A program made the position numbers and the translations under genes. From Melanocharis versteri (taxonomy: Eukaryota > Chordata > Aves > Passeriformes > Melanocharitidae): a DNA stretch of 64,000 nucleotides. Below, piece after piece: positions 61,481 to 64,000 of the stretch (position 1 is the stretch's first letter; each line of letters opens with the position of its first letter). The notes beneath the pieces were generated by a model. That model saw nothing but the letters and a program-made list of their open reading frames with translations. It was not told the DNA's origin and ran no database searches. The DNA is taken from NCBI GenBank assembly GCA_013397845.1, contig VZTG01000478.1:291599-355598 (forward strand), written 5' to 3'.

Positions 61481-64000
61481 GAATTTTGTAATGGAGAAAA
61501 CTTGTTCTTACTCTTTAATCCATGAAAGATCTTATGAGGTAAACCACATAAAAATTTAAGCTGTTGCTGTGGAAAGTAGTGTTACTTCTTTGTTTTGGAC
61601 TTGTTTTAAAATCTAGTGTTCTCCTAAGAAATAGATTCAAAATATATATAGTTTTTACTGCCAGCGCATAAACACATTTTATGCAAAATGGATCACCTCA
61701 AAGAAACTGTTTCAGAAATTTGTTGTAAAATTGGATTTATTTGATGTAATTTATTCCCAGTAGTGAACCTGAAATTCACATTTTAACAGAACATGGTATT
61801 CTACACAGATTTGTATTCCTTCCCACAGAGAATTTTTTCATTCCTAGAAGAGGCAGTGAAGAGTTAAACCAGGCGTGATACAATGAAGGAGATAGGTTCA
61901 AAAGCCTTAGGAATTTGTGATGATGTTGGCATACTTAAGATTTTCAAACCAAACAAAGCAAAAATGTAACTAAACGAATAGGACTAAAATATTAAAGGTT
62001 TGTTTTTACACTTACCTGGAGAAAGTAAAAAAGAATCATAAACAGAGCAATTGTCTCATATTACATTTATATCAGTGAGATGTGTAATAGTCTTTAAAAT
62101 TATTTTTCACCTTGCTTATTATATGCATTCCTAGATTATGGTATTTGAAAAGAAAAGCTGAAGAGGGTTTCACTGTAAGCTGCAGAGTGAATAGCTGAGG
62201 GATTCTTTTTTTAAGAATAGGACGTGTTTAGAAAAAGGACACAAAAGATTTACAGAAACCTTGGACAGAAATTGGCAATGAGAACTGAAATCCAGAAGAG
62301 CGCCTGAGAAGGAAAATGTAGCTTACCCTACGCTGAAAATAATGTGTGACAACACAGGAATTCCCAGAGTGACAATTGGGAGATTACAACGATACTCTTT
62401 AATTTTGGTAAGAGGTAGTTTTGCAGATACGCTCATAACATTTCATAACATTAATTTATAGCTTGCACCAGTAAGAAAAAATACAATGTTATGTTAATTT
62501 TCTATTCTAATGTCACCTTCCTAACAGAATACTGAAGTTGTGCTGCTTGAGATAGTCGAGATGGTTGTCTATCGATGTTTGTATCACAAAGACGGCAAAA
62601 GTAGCCTGACTAGGATGATGGTACATTGCACAATTCAAGCCACGATTTGCTCTAAGATTTCCTGTCTAATTATCTACAGTCTGATCGAATCAATCAACAT
62701 CAGAATTAAATATCCAGTGAATAATACACCAAAGAGAATAAAACGTGCTGGACGGTTTTTCCTAGATTCTCTCTCTGAAATGCAGAGATATTCTTCTTCC
62801 AACACAAAATAAATATTCAATGAATGAAAAAAACCATTAAAAGAACATTAGGCACCTCTATAACGAGCCTCTCCTCTTGCTCTGTACCTCTGCATGGAAA
62901 TTTAAGATAAACACAATAAGAAAAATCAAAAAATATTGTTACAGAATCAATTACATTTAAGACTGAAAAAGTGTCCAATAAAGAGTGTGCTGATTCAGCT
63001 CCAGAATAAATGTTAAAGGTGCTGTGTTTTAGCAATTTTATGTAGACTGAATTATAAAACAGCAAACACGCAGTAAATTTTGGATACTTATAATTAGATT
63101 TTCAACATAAGAGAAGTTAAGCTCTGTATGTAAACGGCATTATTCAAAAGCTTGTCTTGAAAAAGAAAATTGCTGTTTGACAATTCTATAGAATATTCAA
63201 GAAAGGTAATTATACTGCAGTGGCTGTTAAAGACGCAGGTGTTGAATATAGTCACTGCTTCAGCTTTTACAGAAAACTATAGAACATGAAGAGAAAGGAG
63301 ACAATAACATTAGCACGGTGAAATATTCACCTCTGCAAGAGGAGTTTATATTATCTTTCTTTATAGATATACAGAAACTGTGGAGTAGCCCCCTTTTACC
63401 CCCTTAAGTTTTTAGATTATTTGAACCCTTTCTTGCGTAAAAAAGAGGAAAAGCACAGCATAGAGAAGGCCCTGACGTAAGATTCACCCAGGAAAAGGCA
63501 CAAGTGAAATGAAAATGGCAAGAAACCAGAGTGCCTCGTTTTTTAATGAAAGACCACATAATTAATCTGGAAAACAAAAGTGATTGACTAGCACCAGTGT
63601 GAAAGAAATGTACTGACTGACCCCCAGCGACTACACAAGTGCTCTGTGTCACTGTTGATCCACAGCTAACTGCTTTCTGAATTGCCTGTCCTTGGATACA
63701 ATGCACCACTCAGAGAAGCAGGCTAAAAATAAGTTCATTATTAGAGTTACACTTTTAATTAAGATGTTAGAACAATCAGCAAGTGCACATGAAACCAGAA
63801 GAGATGACATTTGGAAATATCAAACCTTGTTAAGGGGTGCACTGTTATTATCAGTCCTTACATTCAAGTAGCAAAGGAAAAATTCATCTGATGGATAAAG
63901 GATGCCTTTCACCCAGCACTTAGAGCCAGGTTCACGTATGGACTTGCATGTGGTGACTCTTGACTATCCTTCACTTCAAAATGCTCCGTGCCAGGAGCAG
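61481..64000. other. Noncoding stretch, no gene seen
   Basis: AT-rich DNA to the end of the window. Open frames of 82-101 codons (62,540-62,812 plus; 63,065-62,817 and 63,709-63,404 minus) show no domain. No repeat recognised. Confidence 0.5.

Noticed and set aside
1..64000. tRNA, rRNA, snRNA or well-known microRNA genes
   Set aside because: I looked for B-box words and for several conserved microRNA sequences by eye. Scattered GGTTCAAAT-type words (for example 21,384 and 35,269) have no cloverleaf around them, and no familiar microRNA was seen.
1..64000. CRISPR arrays, operons, phage or bacterial mobile systems
   Set aside because: Sequence composition, CR1 LINEs and lack of dense coding show this is vertebrate DNA, and no regularly spaced repeats exist.

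Overview
This window is vertebrate nuclear DNA, almost certainly from a bird. The only mobile elements I can name with confidence are CR1 LINE copies whose 3' ends match the forms common in birds (the minus-strand reading begins TCATAGAAT...GGTTGGAAGGGAC). There are no Alu, L1 or B1-type repeats. CR1 occupies only about 3% of the window, the sequence is AT-rich and CpG-poor, and short microsatellites are few. All of this fits an avian gene desert or very large intron. Turtles and crocodilians also carry CR1, so a non-avian sauropsid is possible but less likely. There are no bacterial features: no operons, CRISPR arrays or dense coding.

Layout. 1-2,940 is noncoding with one CR1 copy (1,158-1,570). 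At 2,941-3,050 there is a possible 3'-terminal exon on the plus strand: splice acceptor, a 13-codon acidic tail, a stop and a polyadenylation signal. 3,050-18,680 is AT-rich noncoding DNA with one CR1 copy (4,633-5,085), a CR1 3' tail in the opposite orientation (11,112-11,180), a 29-bp tandem duplication (9,631-9,688) and two stretches that look constrained (about 9,430-9,620 and 15,100-15,400). The longest CR1 (18,681-19,412) keeps a decayed piece of the ORF2 C-terminus. A 22-base assembly gap lies at 23,362-23,383, next to a GGGAA repeat. 23,450-48,350 is mostly featureless. Exceptions are a candidate regulatory patch with a full NFI palindrome (27,950-28,170), a CR1 scrap plus AT-rich block (31,506-31,690), a G-quadruplex motif (33,024-33,051), an exon-like segment (36,421-36,514) and a long hyphenated palindrome (44,821-44,858).

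The right-hand third (48,360-61,480) has the most texture. It holds several stretches dense in homeodomain, POU and SOX-type words (48,360-49,400; 52,780-53,110; 58,890-59,200; 60,030-61,480), the window's main CpG-rich patch (51,380-51,751), an exon-like segment with good splice sites (49,658-49,829) and a possible ancient MIR-type SINE (49,988-50,075). This resembles the regulatory gene deserts that flank developmental transcription-factor genes, but I cannot name the locus.

No complete protein-coding gene can be supported. The longest open frames (209, 180, 169 and 164 codons) have no recognisable domain and look like chance. I did not find a novel multi-gene system. The most checkable leads are the two or three exon candidates, the CpG patch and the putative conserved noncoding blocks.
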